This document shows positions 1-6,321 of a stretch of 8,162 bases of DNA, piece by piece. Numbering within the stretch: the first letter of the stretch is position 1; the number at the start of each line of letters is the position of its first letter. The position numbers and the translations under genes are program-made. The notes beneath the pieces were generated by a model. The model saw only the letters and a program-made list of their open reading frames with translations, did not search any database and was not told where the DNA came from. Source of the DNA: Legionella genomosp. 1 (GTDB taxonomy: Bacteria; Pseudomonadota; Gammaproteobacteria; Legionellales; Legionellaceae). The stretch lies in assembly GCA_945862275.1 (NCBI GenBank), contig CAMAYA010000049.1, positions 1 to 8,162 of the forward strand. The letters run 5' to 3'.

Positions 1-1028
1 CTATTTTAATAGAGGCGCAAGCCGAACTATTGAATTGGCAAGGGCACGGGATGTCTATTCTAGAAATAGGCCATCGTACGTCTGAATTTGAAGCACTGAT
101 GCATGAGGCCACGGCCGATTTGCGGCACCTGCTGGCGATTCCCGATGAATACGAGGTATTGTTTCTAGGTGGTGCGGCACGCACGCAGTTTGCAATGATA
201 CCAATGAATCTGATGACAGATGAGCAGACAGCAGGTTACTTGGTGTCTGGCATTTGGTCCGCATTGGCCTTTGATGAGGCGTGTAAATTAAAATCCGCCT
301 ATTGCTTGAGTAGTGCTGAAGAAGGTGCATTTAGACATGCACCTGATATAACCGATTTATCTATTCGTGATCAAACGGCATATATCTATTATACGCCCAA
401 TGAAACCATCAATGGTGTACGCTACCCCAGCCTTCCCAAAACAGGCTCTATTCCGTTGATTGCTGACATGACTTCTTGTTTACTGAGTGAGCCCATTAAC
501 GTGTCTGATTATGGTTTGATTTTCGCAGGGGCACAGAAAAACATTGCACCCGCCGGATTAACCGTTGTGATTATTCGGAAAAGCCTTATGGCCGCTATCA
601 AACAATCTAAAATCCCCACCATGCTCGATTACCGAACCCACAGCCAGAACCACTCGCTGTATGCAACACCGCCCATGTTTAATTGTTATTTAGCGGCCAA
701 AATGTTCAAGTGGGTGAAAGCGCAGGGTGGGGTAGAATCATTGCATCAAATCAATCGAAAGAAAGCGGAGAAACTATATGATTACATCGATTCATCCGCG
801 GTTTTCCGGTGTCCTGTTGAGGAAACATCACGCTCATGGATGAATGTCTGTTTTTTTATGGACAAGCCGGAACGGGAAGAGGAATTTTTGGCACATGCCG
901 CTCGTGCTGGCTTGTATGGGTTAAAAGGGCACCGTTTAGTAGGTGGCTTGCGTGCGAGCCTGTACAATGCAATGCCGATATCAGGCGTTGATGCGCTGAT
1001 TGCGTTTATGCAGGATTTCACCAAATGA
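1..1028 (+). CDS. serC: Phosphoserine aminotransferase, 5' end cut by window edge
   Basis: SerC is the cytosolic PLP enzyme that converts 3-phosphohydroxypyruvate and glutamate to phosphoserine and 2-oxoglutarate in serine synthesis; it also acts in pyridoxal phosphate synthesis. The frame is open to base 3, and its first residues (ILIEAQAELLNWQGHG) align with about residues 20-35 of E. coli SerC. Some 20 N-terminal residues are therefore outside the window, and 341 are visible (E. coli has 362). Family marks seen are GHRTSEF, PNET, the Schiff-base lysine in GAQKN (codon 537-539), and the C-terminal GLKGHR and GGLRASLYNAMP. The E. coli FNTPPT segment reads YATPPM here, so the usual Asn is Ala. 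The stop overlaps the aroA start as ATGA, suggesting translational coupling. Identification is firm. Confidence 0.96.
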   Translation, partial: ILIEAQAELLNWQGHGMSILEIGHRTSEFEALMHEATADLRHLLAIPDEYEVLFLGGAARTQFAMIPMNLMTDEQTAGYLVSGIWSALAFDEACKLKSAYCLSSAEEGAFRHAPDITDLSIRDQTAYIYYTPNETINGVRYPSLPKTGSIPLIADMTSCLLSEPINVSDYGLIFAGAQKNIAPAGLTVVIIRKSLMAAIKQSKIPTMLDYRTHSQNHSLYATPPMFNCYLAAKMFKWVKAQGGVESLHQINRKKAEKLYDYIDSSAVFRCPVEETSRSWMNVCFFMDKPEREEEFLAHAARAGLYGLKGHRLVGGLRASLYNAMPISGVDALIAFMQDFTK

Positions 1029-2338
1029 CAGAACAATATTTTATCAGCAGTCCAGTCCATTCGATGCAGGGTGACATTGTGGTTCCTGGGGATAAATCCA
1101 TTTCGCATCGAGCCATCATGTTGGGTGCAATTGCTGAGGGCATTACAACGGTTGAGGGCTTTTTGGACGGCGAAGATTGTCTCGCCACCTTGCATGCCTT
1201 CGAGTCGATGGGCGTCTGCATTGAGAAACCAGCGGGTCACCCTCTGGTGATACATGGCGTGGGTAAATATGGTCTTAAAAAACCGGCCGCCACACTGAAC
1301 TGTGGAAATTCAGGAACCAGCATGCGCTTATTGGCCGGCCTGTTATCGGCACAGCCTTTTGACACTGAATTGACAGGCGACAACAGCTTACTGACCCGGC
1401 CCATGGCGCGCATCAGCCGCCCTTTAATTGAGATGGGTGCTGACATTCTGACGCATGATGGTTGTCCTCCAATATTAATCCGCGGTGGGAAAAACCTGCA
1501 GGGCATTGCGTATACAATCCCTGTAGCCAGTGCACAAGTCAAATCCTGTTTATTGTTGGCCGGATTGTATGCGCAAGGGGAAACACGGTTGACTGAGTCG
1601 AGTCCCACTCGCGATCATACGGAGAGGATGCTATCCCAATTTTCATACCCAATTCAGTCAAATGATAGCGTAATCGAGATCAATGCCGCCAACCAATGCA
1701 TCGGCACGAATATAGTTGTGCCAGGCGATATTTCTTCAGCGGCCTTTTTTATAGTGGCCGCCACCATCATTCCAGGATCAGCTGTATGCATTCGAAACGT
1801 TGGTGTGAATCAAACCCGCACGGGACTTCTTCATATTTTAAAGCGGATGGGTGCAAATATAAGCTTAAGTAATCGGCGTTTTTATGGCGAAGAACCCGTT
1901 GCTGATCTATTGATTCGTCATGCGCCGTTGCATGGCCTTGAGATTCCGCTTTCCATTGTACCGGCAGCGATTGATGAATTTCCCGCACTGTTTATTGCAG
2001 CAGCCTGTGCGACCGGTCAGACAATACTGCACGGAGCGCAGGAGTTGCGGCATAAAGAAAGCGATCGAATCAGTGTGATGGCCGATGGCTTGACCCAGTT
2101 GGGCATTGAGGCGAAAGCGCTGCATGATGGCATGTTTATTCGAGGTGGTACAATTGGTGGCGGTGTGGTGGACAGTCAATATGATCATCGGATTGCAATG
2201 GCGTTTGCCATTGCCGGCGCGGTTGCTACAGCACCTGTCAAAATCTTGCATTCCAGCCAAGTGGTTACATCGTTTCCGACTTTTGTAGCCCTTGCCAATC
2301 AAATGAATTTATCAATCAAGGTCATGAACGATGATTAA
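1025..2338 (+). CDS. aroA: 3-phosphoshikimate 1-carboxyvinyltransferase (EPSP synthase), class II type
   Basis: AroA joins shikimate-3-phosphate and phosphoenolpyruvate to make EPSP, the sixth step of the shikimate pathway, in the cytosol. The 437-residue protein is complete. It carries the four motifs used to define class II EPSP synthases: GDKS (residues 22-25), SAQVK (169-173), RDHTE (196-200) and NQTR (262-265). Other active-site segments are the NCGNSGT loop (92-98), IDEFP with the catalytic acid (316-320), LRHKESDR (341-348) and YDHRIAMAF (386-394). The sequence is much closer to Coxiella AroA as I recall it than to the E. coli class I enzyme. An AGGA ribosome site at 1012-1015, nine bases before the ATG, supports the start. 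The gene overlaps serC by 4 bases and cmk by 8, so the three are probably one operon. Confidence 0.97.
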   Translation: MTEQYFISSPVHSMQGDIVVPGDKSISHRAIMLGAIAEGITTVEGFLDGEDCLATLHAFESMGVCIEKPAGHPLVIHGVGKYGLKKPAATLNCGNSGTSMRLLAGLLSAQPFDTELTGDNSLLTRPMARISRPLIEMGADILTHDGCPPILIRGGKNLQGIAYTIPVASAQVKSCLLLAGLYAQGETRLTESSPTRDHTERMLSQFSYPIQSNDSVIEINAANQCIGTNIVVPGDISSAAFFIVAATIIPGSAVCIRNVGVNQTRTGLLHILKRMGANISLSNRRFYGEEPVADLLIRHAPLHGLEIPLSIVPAAIDEFPALFIAAACATGQTILHGAQELRHKESDRISVMADGLTQLGIEAKALHDGMFIRGGTIGGGVVDSQYDHRIAMAFAIAGAVATAPVKILHSSQVVTSFPTFVALANQMNLSIKVMNDD

Positions 2339-3002
2339 AAAAGCGAAAGTACCGGTCATTACATTAGATGGCCCCAGTGGCACGGGCAAAGGAACACTTT
2401 GTCACATGCTGGCGGAGCATTTAGGCTGGCACTTTTTAGACAGTGGGGCATTGTACCGCGTTTTGGCTTATGCAGCGCGTAAACATGGGGTGCCGTTGAC
2501 TGATGTTGTATCGCTGGCTATTCTGGCACTGGGTCTTCAATTGCGATTTGTCTTAGGCGGCCTAGTTTTATTGGATGACGAAGACGTTAGTGACGCCATA
2601 CGCACAGAAACGTGTGGACAGGAAGCGTCCATGATTGCGGCGTTCCCAGAAGTACGAGAAGCATTGTTGGCTAGACAGCGCGCTTTTGCAATACTTCCTG
2701 GCCTTGTAACGGACGGCCGGGATATGGGCACGGTGGTGTTCCCTGAAGCGAATTTGAAAATTTATTTATACGCTTCAGCCCAAGAGCGTGCGATGAGGCG
2801 TTTTTTACAGTTGAAAGAAAAGGGGAATGATGTTAGTCTCGCGAAGGTTGTCGATGAATTGACCGAACGTGACGCGCGGGATACTGCACGCACACATTCG
2901 CCACTGAAGCCTGCTGAAGATTCTGAGCAGATTGACACAACTGGATTAACAGTTGTACAAGTATTTAATAATATACTACAACTGATGAATCAAAGGTATT
3001 AA
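2331..3002 (+). CDS. cmk: Cytidylate kinase (CMP/dCMP kinase)
   Basis: Cmk transfers phosphate from ATP to CMP or dCMP, supplying CDP and dCDP and recycling CMP released by RNA and phospholipid turnover; it is cytosolic. The 223 residues are close to the 227 of E. coli Cmk. The P-loop GPSGTGKG is at residues 14-21, the nucleotide-binding LDSGALYR at 36-43, the conserved DGRDMGTVVFP at 128-138, and the arginine-rich ERDARDTAR of the lid and catalytic region at 179-187. The longer NMP-binding insert (about 60-100) typical of bacterial CMP kinases is present. AAGG at 2318-2321, nine bases before the ATG, supports the start, inside the end of aroA. The last 50 bases of the gene hold a candidate rpsA promoter and an inverted repeat. 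The cmk-rpsA order is standard in gammaproteobacteria. Confidence 0.97.
   Translation: MIKKAKVPVITLDGPSGTGKGTLCHMLAEHLGWHFLDSGALYRVLAYAARKHGVPLTDVVSLAILALGLQLRFVLGGLVLLDDEDVSDAIRTETCGQEASMIAAFPEVREALLARQRAFAILPGLVTDGRDMGTVVFPEANLKIYLYASAQERAMRRFLQLKEKGNDVSLAKVVDELTERDARDTARTHSPLKPAEDSEQIDTTGLTVVQVFNNILQLMNQRY
2932..2974 (+). promoter_or_regulatory. Candidate rpsA promoter region inside the end of cmk
   Basis: Two overlapping sigma-70-like arrangements can be read. One is TTGACA (2932-2937, perfect -35) with TACAAG (2956-2961, 4 of 6) at 18-base spacing. The other is TTAACA (2946-2951, 5 of 6) with TAATAT (2969-2974, 4 of 6) at 17-base spacing. In E. coli, rpsA is also driven by promoters within and near cmk, which makes a promoter here plausible. 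The -10 elements are weak, and the AT-rich end of a gene can produce such matches by chance. Confidence 0.33.
2950..2984. repeat. Interrupted inverted repeat overlapping the candidate rpsA promoter
   Basis: The arms CAGTTGTA (2950-2957) and TACAACTG (2977-2984) are perfect 8-base complements. Inside them, GTAT (2961-2964) and ATAC (2973-2976) also pair, leaving CAA as a one-sided bulge and TTAATAAT as the loop. As RNA this would be a 12-pair stem near the 3' end of cmk; as DNA it could be a protein-binding site. No T-run follows, so it is not an intrinsic terminator. The structure is visible in the sequence; any role is inference. Confidence 0.5.
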
Positions 3003-3066
3003 AAAGTACTAGGGGGAGACCGGGCGCCGTCTGTGTTTCTATTTTTTCACTAAAGAGTTTACTAAC
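3003..3066 (+). promoter_or_regulatory. rpsA leader: purine tract, small GC hairpin, weak ribosome site
   Basis: The 64 bases between cmk and rpsA contain a strong Shine-Dalgarno-like tract AGGGGGAG (3011-3018), but it lies about 50 bases before the rpsA ATG. A small GC-rich hairpin follows (3017-3032: AGAC and GTCT arms, a bulged C, then two G-C pairs around GCG), and then a T-rich single-stranded stretch. Directly before rpsA there is only AAAGAG (3052-3057), nine bases from the ATG, a weak ribosome site. In E. coli, rpsA likewise lacks a good Shine-Dalgarno site; its leader folds into hairpins and S1 represses its own translation there. A similar arrangement is likely here, although the fold itself is not demonstrated. 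Confidence 0.45.
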
Positions 3067-4764
3067 ATGTCTGAGAGTTTCAAAGAGCTATTTGAGCAAA
3101 GCATCATCGGGGCACAATTTTATCCTGGTGCAATTATTCCTGCCTTGGTTATCGGTATTGACGATGACTACGTGACCTTGAACGCCGGCTTAAAATCCGA
3201 AGGCGTTGTTCCCATTGAGGAGTTTCACGATAAAAATGGCGAATTGGAAATCAGTGTTGGCGATACCGTCGAAGTGGCTTTAGATTCTGTGGAAGATGGC
3301 CATGGTGAAACACTGTTATCCAGAGAGAAAGCAAAACGACAAGAATCTTGGCGTAAATTGTCTAAATCATATGACAATAATGAAACGGTCACCGGTTTAA
3401 TATCCGGCAAAGTCAAAGGCGGGTTCACGGTTGAAATCGGCACTATTCGTGCATTTCTTCCAGGTTCTTTGGTTGACGTTCGACCCGTTCGTGATCCTTC
3501 TTACCTTGAAGGCAAAGAACTTGAATTCAAAGTTATCAAGATGGATATCAAACGCAACAATATCGTTGTATCTCGTCGTGCCGTTGTTGAAGAAGAAAGC
3601 AGCGCTGACAGACAAGCATTGCTGGATTCATTGCATGATGGCCAAGAGTTGAATGGTATCGTTAAAAACTTAACCGATTACGGTGCATTCATTGATTTAG
3701 GCGGCATTGATGGCCTGCTTCATATTACCGATATTTCTTGGAAACGTGTTAAGCATCCGAGTGAATTGTTGATTGTTGGACAAGACGTTAAAGTCAAAGT
3801 ATTAAGCTTCGACAGCGAGCGTAACCGTGTCTCCTTGGGCATGAAACAACTAGGAAATGATCCTTGGGTTGATTTAGTTGAACGTTACCCTGTTAACAAA
3901 CGCTTGTCAGGCAAAGTCACCAATATTACTGACTACGGTTGTTTTGTTGAAATTGAAGAAGGCGTTGAAGGTTTGGTTCACATGTCTGAAATGGATTGGA
4001 CGAATAAAAACGTTCATCCAAGCAAAGTCGTGGCACTGGGCGATGTGGTTGGCGTCATGGTACTTGAAATCGATCAAGATCGTCGTCGCATATCCTTAGG
4101 TATGAAACAATGCGTGGGCAATCCTTGGCAGAACTTCTCATCACAATATACTAAAGGTCAAAAAGTAAGCGGTAAAATTCGCTCCATTACTGACTTTGGT
4201 ATCTTTATTGGTCTGGACGGTGAGATTGATGGTTTGGTTCACTTGTCAGATATTTCTTGGACTGTACCTGGCGAAGAAGCCGTTAAACAATTCAAGAAAG
4301 GTCAAGAACTTGAATCCATAATTTTGGCCATTGATGCAGAGCGTGAGCGCATTTCTTTAGGACTAAAACAGCTCGAAGGTGATAATTTCAGCAGCTACGC
4401 TGAAGCGAATCCGAAAGGCACTGTTGTGAAATGCAAAGTCACCGCAGTTGATGCAAAATCAGTTACTGTTGAATTGGCTGATGAAGTGATCGGTACCATT
4501 CGTGCAAGCGACTTATCAGATGACAAAGTTGAAAATGCAGCAACGTTAGTGAAAGAAGGCGATGAACTAGAAGCCAAAATCATTAACATTGACAAGAAGA
4601 ATCGTACGGTTTCATTGTCTGTTAAAGCGAAAGATGCGCAAGAGCAAGCTGACGTTATCAAGAAATATTCTCGCGGTACGGAAGCGCCAGCCAATACATT
4701 AGGCGGCACGACTACTCTGGGTGATTTGTTGAAAGAAAAAATGGCGAATAAAGATAACGAGTAA
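3067..4764 (+). CDS. rpsA: 30S ribosomal protein S1
   Basis: S1 sits on the small ribosomal subunit and binds and unwinds mRNA leaders, allowing initiation on messages with weak or structured ribosome sites. The 565-residue product (557 in E. coli) has six S1/OB-fold repeats at roughly residues 21-87, 106-172, 193-261, 278-348, 365-435 and 452-521. Repeats 3-5 carry the typical GAFIDLGGIDGLLH, GCFVEIEEGVEGLVH and GIFIGLDGEIDGLVH segments, each ending in a VSLG or ISLG strand. The tail TTLGDLLKEKMANKDNE is unlike E. coli but resembles tails I recall in other gammaproteobacteria. The gene follows a short leader and ends in an intrinsic terminator, so it is partly an independent transcription unit. 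Codons look highly biased (GTT, GAA, AAA, GGT), as expected for an abundant protein. No frameshift is seen. Confidence 0.98.
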   Translation: MSESFKELFEQSIIGAQFYPGAIIPALVIGIDDDYVTLNAGLKSEGVVPIEEFHDKNGELEISVGDTVEVALDSVEDGHGETLLSREKAKRQESWRKLSKSYDNNETVTGLISGKVKGGFTVEIGTIRAFLPGSLVDVRPVRDPSYLEGKELEFKVIKMDIKRNNIVVSRRAVVEEESSADRQALLDSLHDGQELNGIVKNLTDYGAFIDLGGIDGLLHITDISWKRVKHPSELLIVGQDVKVKVLSFDSERNRVSLGMKQLGNDPWVDLVERYPVNKRLSGKVTNITDYGCFVEIEEGVEGLVHMSEMDWTNKNVHPSKVVALGDVVGVMVLEIDQDRRRISLGMKQCVGNPWQNFSSQYTKGQKVSGKIRSITDFGIFIGLDGEIDGLVHLSDISWTVPGEEAVKQFKKGQELESIILAIDAERERISLGLKQLEGDNFSSYAEANPKGTVVKCKVTAVDAKSVTVELADEVIGTIRASDLSDDKVENAATLVKEGDELEAKIINIDKKNRTVSLSVKAKDAQEQADVIKKYSRGTEAPANTLGGTTTLGDLLKEKMANKDNE

Positions 4765-4781
4765 ATATTTTTTATTAGCTG

Positions 4782-4790
4782 TGTTATGAT
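4782..4790 (+). promoter_or_regulatory. Possible extended -10 element upstream of the rpsA terminator
   Basis: TGTTATGAT fits an extended -10 (TG, one base, then TATGAT with 5 of 6 matches). No good -35 is found 16-18 bases upstream. A start from it would fall near 4797, at the very base of the terminator, so transcripts would need to read through to reach lapA. It could be the lapA-lapB-pyrF promoter with built-in attenuation, or chance in AT-rich sequence. Confidence 0.25.
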
Positions 4791-4798
4791 TTAATTTT

Positions 4799-4828
4799 AA
4801 AAAAGCGTAGTTATCTACGCTTTTTTTT
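4799..4828 (+). terminator. Intrinsic terminator after rpsA
   Basis: GCGTAG (4805-4810) pairs perfectly with CTACGC (4815-4820) around the tetraloop TTAT. Six A residues precede the stem and eight T residues follow it, so the paired stem can extend to about 12 pairs. This is a textbook Rho-independent terminator 34 bases after the rpsA stop codon. Because of the A-run it could also work on the minus strand, but no minus-strand gene enters from the right at this point. Confidence 0.93.
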
Positions 4829-4858
4829 ATCTTAAGTTTCATTAAAGGGATATCACCC

Positions 4859-5152
4859 ATGCGCATAATGATGACGATTTTTTATATATTACTCATTTTG
4901 GTCGGCATAAGTTTTGCTGGATTGAATGCCCAATCTGTTCACGTTAATTTTTATTTCACAGCCCTCAATATCCCCGTATCTGTTTTAATCATCTTGATGT
5001 TGAGTTTAGGCATGCTGTTAGGTGTTTTTTTATCGCTATGCCGCTATTGGCGTCTTAAAGCAGAATGCCGTAAAATCAAGAATCAATTAAAACTCACTGA
5101 AAAAGAAATCAAGAATTTGCGTGCTATCCCATTACAGGATCAACACCAATGA
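4859..5152 (+). CDS. lapA: LapA, small inner-membrane lipopolysaccharide assembly protein (DUF1049)
   Basis: LapA is a small inner-membrane partner of LapB in control of lipopolysaccharide synthesis. The 97-residue protein (about 102 in E. coli) has two hydrophobic segments, roughly residues 5-22 and 38-61. Between them is the conserved NAQSVHVNFYF stretch, typical of this family just after the first helix. A charged, probably coiled-coil cytoplasmic tail (about 64-90) follows. AAAGGGA at 4844-4850, eight bases before the first ATG, supports that start over the ATGs at 4868 and 4871. The stop overlaps the lapB start as ATGA, and the pairing with lapB makes the assignment secure despite the short length. 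It lies just beyond the rpsA terminator, with no clear promoter of its own. Confidence 0.9.
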   Translation: MRIMMTIFYILLILVGISFAGLNAQSVHVNFYFTALNIPVSVLIILMLSLGMLLGVFLSLCRYWRLKAECRKIKNQLKLTEKEIKNLRAIPLQDQHQ

Positions 5153-6318
5153 TTAATTTGTGGCCACTTCTGTTGCCGGCGGCAGCATTTTCTGGCTGGT
5201 GGATTGGCGCGCGCCATGACAATGGAAAACAAAATAACGCAAGCAACCAGTTATCGCGTGAATATGTGGTAGGGTTGAACTATTTATTGAATGAGCAACC
5301 GGATAAAGCGGTCGATATTTTTATCAAACTATTAGAAGTCGATAGTGAAACAGTCGAAACACACTTGGCGCTGGGTAGTTTATTTCGCCGTCGTGGTGAG
5401 GTGGATCGCGCGATAAGAATTCACCAAAACCTGATTGCGCGCCCGCAGTTGAGTGTGTTGCAGCGGAAAGAAGCATTAATGGCATTAGGCCAAGATTACA
5501 TGAGTGCTGGTTTTTTTGACAGGGCCGAACGCATTTTTTTAGAAGTAGTTGAAATAGGTGGGTCTCGTGAAACGAGCAGTTTAAATGGGCTACTCGCTAT
5601 TTATCAGCAAGAAAAGGCTTGGGATAAAGCCTTGGATGTCGTTAAGCAATTGGAACAATTAACCGGTAACAGCATGCATTCACAAGCCGCACATTATTAT
5701 TGTGAAATGGCGGAACATGCTTTAAAAGCCAATGCGCCTGAAAAGGCATCGCAAGCGGTTAAACAAGCCTTGGTTGTTGATCGGCAATCTGTTCGTGCCA
5801 GTCTCATGTTAGCCAATCTTGAGATGCAAGGGGGGCGGTACAAACAAGCGATTCGTGCATTAAAGCATGTTCCAGAGCAAGACCCCGGATTTTTAAATGA
5901 AATCATTGAGCCATTGGTTCGCTGTTATCGAGAGTTAGATGCCATGGATGAATGCATTGATTATTTGGAGCAAACCTTGCACGAGCACCCAAGGGTTTCG
6001 GTTATTTTTGTAATAGCCGAGCATTTAAGCAGAGAAAAAAGTGTCGATTTTGCCATTGATTTTGTATCCAGCCAACTGAGCCGACACCCCTCTATTCGGG
6101 GTTTGAATCGACTGATATATTGGCATTTGGAGTCAGCACACGGAAAAGTGCGCGATAAATTGCAAATGCTGTATGCTATCACGAGTAAATTTTTAGAAAA
6201 CAAGCCCATCTATCGATGTGGCCATTGCGGCTTTAGTGGCAAATTACTGCATTGGCACTGCCCGAGTTGTAAAAATTGGGGTCGTGTAAAACCCATTCAT
6301 GGTTTAGAAGGGGATTAA
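5149..6318 (+). CDS. lapB: LapB, membrane-anchored TPR protein regulating lipopolysaccharide synthesis
   Basis: LapB (YciM) is an essential inner-membrane adaptor in E. coli. It promotes FtsH-dependent breakdown of LpxC, the committed enzyme of lipid A synthesis, and is linked to the assembly of LPS enzymes. The protein is 389 residues, the same length as E. coli LapB. It has an N-terminal membrane anchor (about 3-20) and a series of tetratricopeptide repeats (about 35-345), including the well-conserved LGSLFRRRGEVDRAIRIHQ. A C-terminal rubredoxin-like metal site follows, with two CxxC pairs: Cys357/Cys360 (YRCGHCGF) and Cys371/Cys374 (HCPSCKNW). AGGA at 5136-5139, nine bases before the ATG, supports the start. 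It overlaps lapA and lies 3 bases before pyrF, as in a translationally coupled operon. All expected metal-binding residues are present. Confidence 0.97.
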   Translation: MINLWPLLLPAAAFSGWWIGARHDNGKQNNASNQLSREYVVGLNYLLNEQPDKAVDIFIKLLEVDSETVETHLALGSLFRRRGEVDRAIRIHQNLIARPQLSVLQRKEALMALGQDYMSAGFFDRAERIFLEVVEIGGSRETSSLNGLLAIYQQEKAWDKALDVVKQLEQLTGNSMHSQAAHYYCEMAEHALKANAPEKASQAVKQALVVDRQSVRASLMLANLEMQGGRYKQAIRALKHVPEQDPGFLNEIIEPLVRCYRELDAMDECIDYLEQTLHEHPRVSVIFVIAEHLSREKSVDFAIDFVSSQLSRHPSIRGLNRLIYWHLESAHGKVRDKLQMLYAITSKFLENKPIYRCGHCGFSGKLLHWHCPSCKNWGRVKPIHGLEGD

Positions 6319-6321
6319 GAT

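Noticed and set aside
30..32. TTG as the start codon of serC
   Set aside because: The frame is open upstream to base 3, and those residues align with E. coli SerC. The true start is left of the window and this TTG encodes an internal Leu.
782..1255. 157-codon open frame on the minus strand across the serC-aroA junction
   Set aside because: It lies wholly antisense to two well-identified genes and has no recognisable domain or ribosome site; it is a shadow of their codon use.
1907..2302. 131-codon minus-strand frame inside aroA, and similar frames at 1237-1608 and 4395-4709
   Set aside because: They are antisense to conserved aroA or rpsA and have low-complexity, Cys- or Ser-rich products with no family features.
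3017..3050. GC hairpin and T-rich stretch before rpsA as an intrinsic terminator
   Set aside because: The stem is short with a bulge, and the T-run begins about ten bases after it, so it does not fit a terminator; a leader structure fits better.
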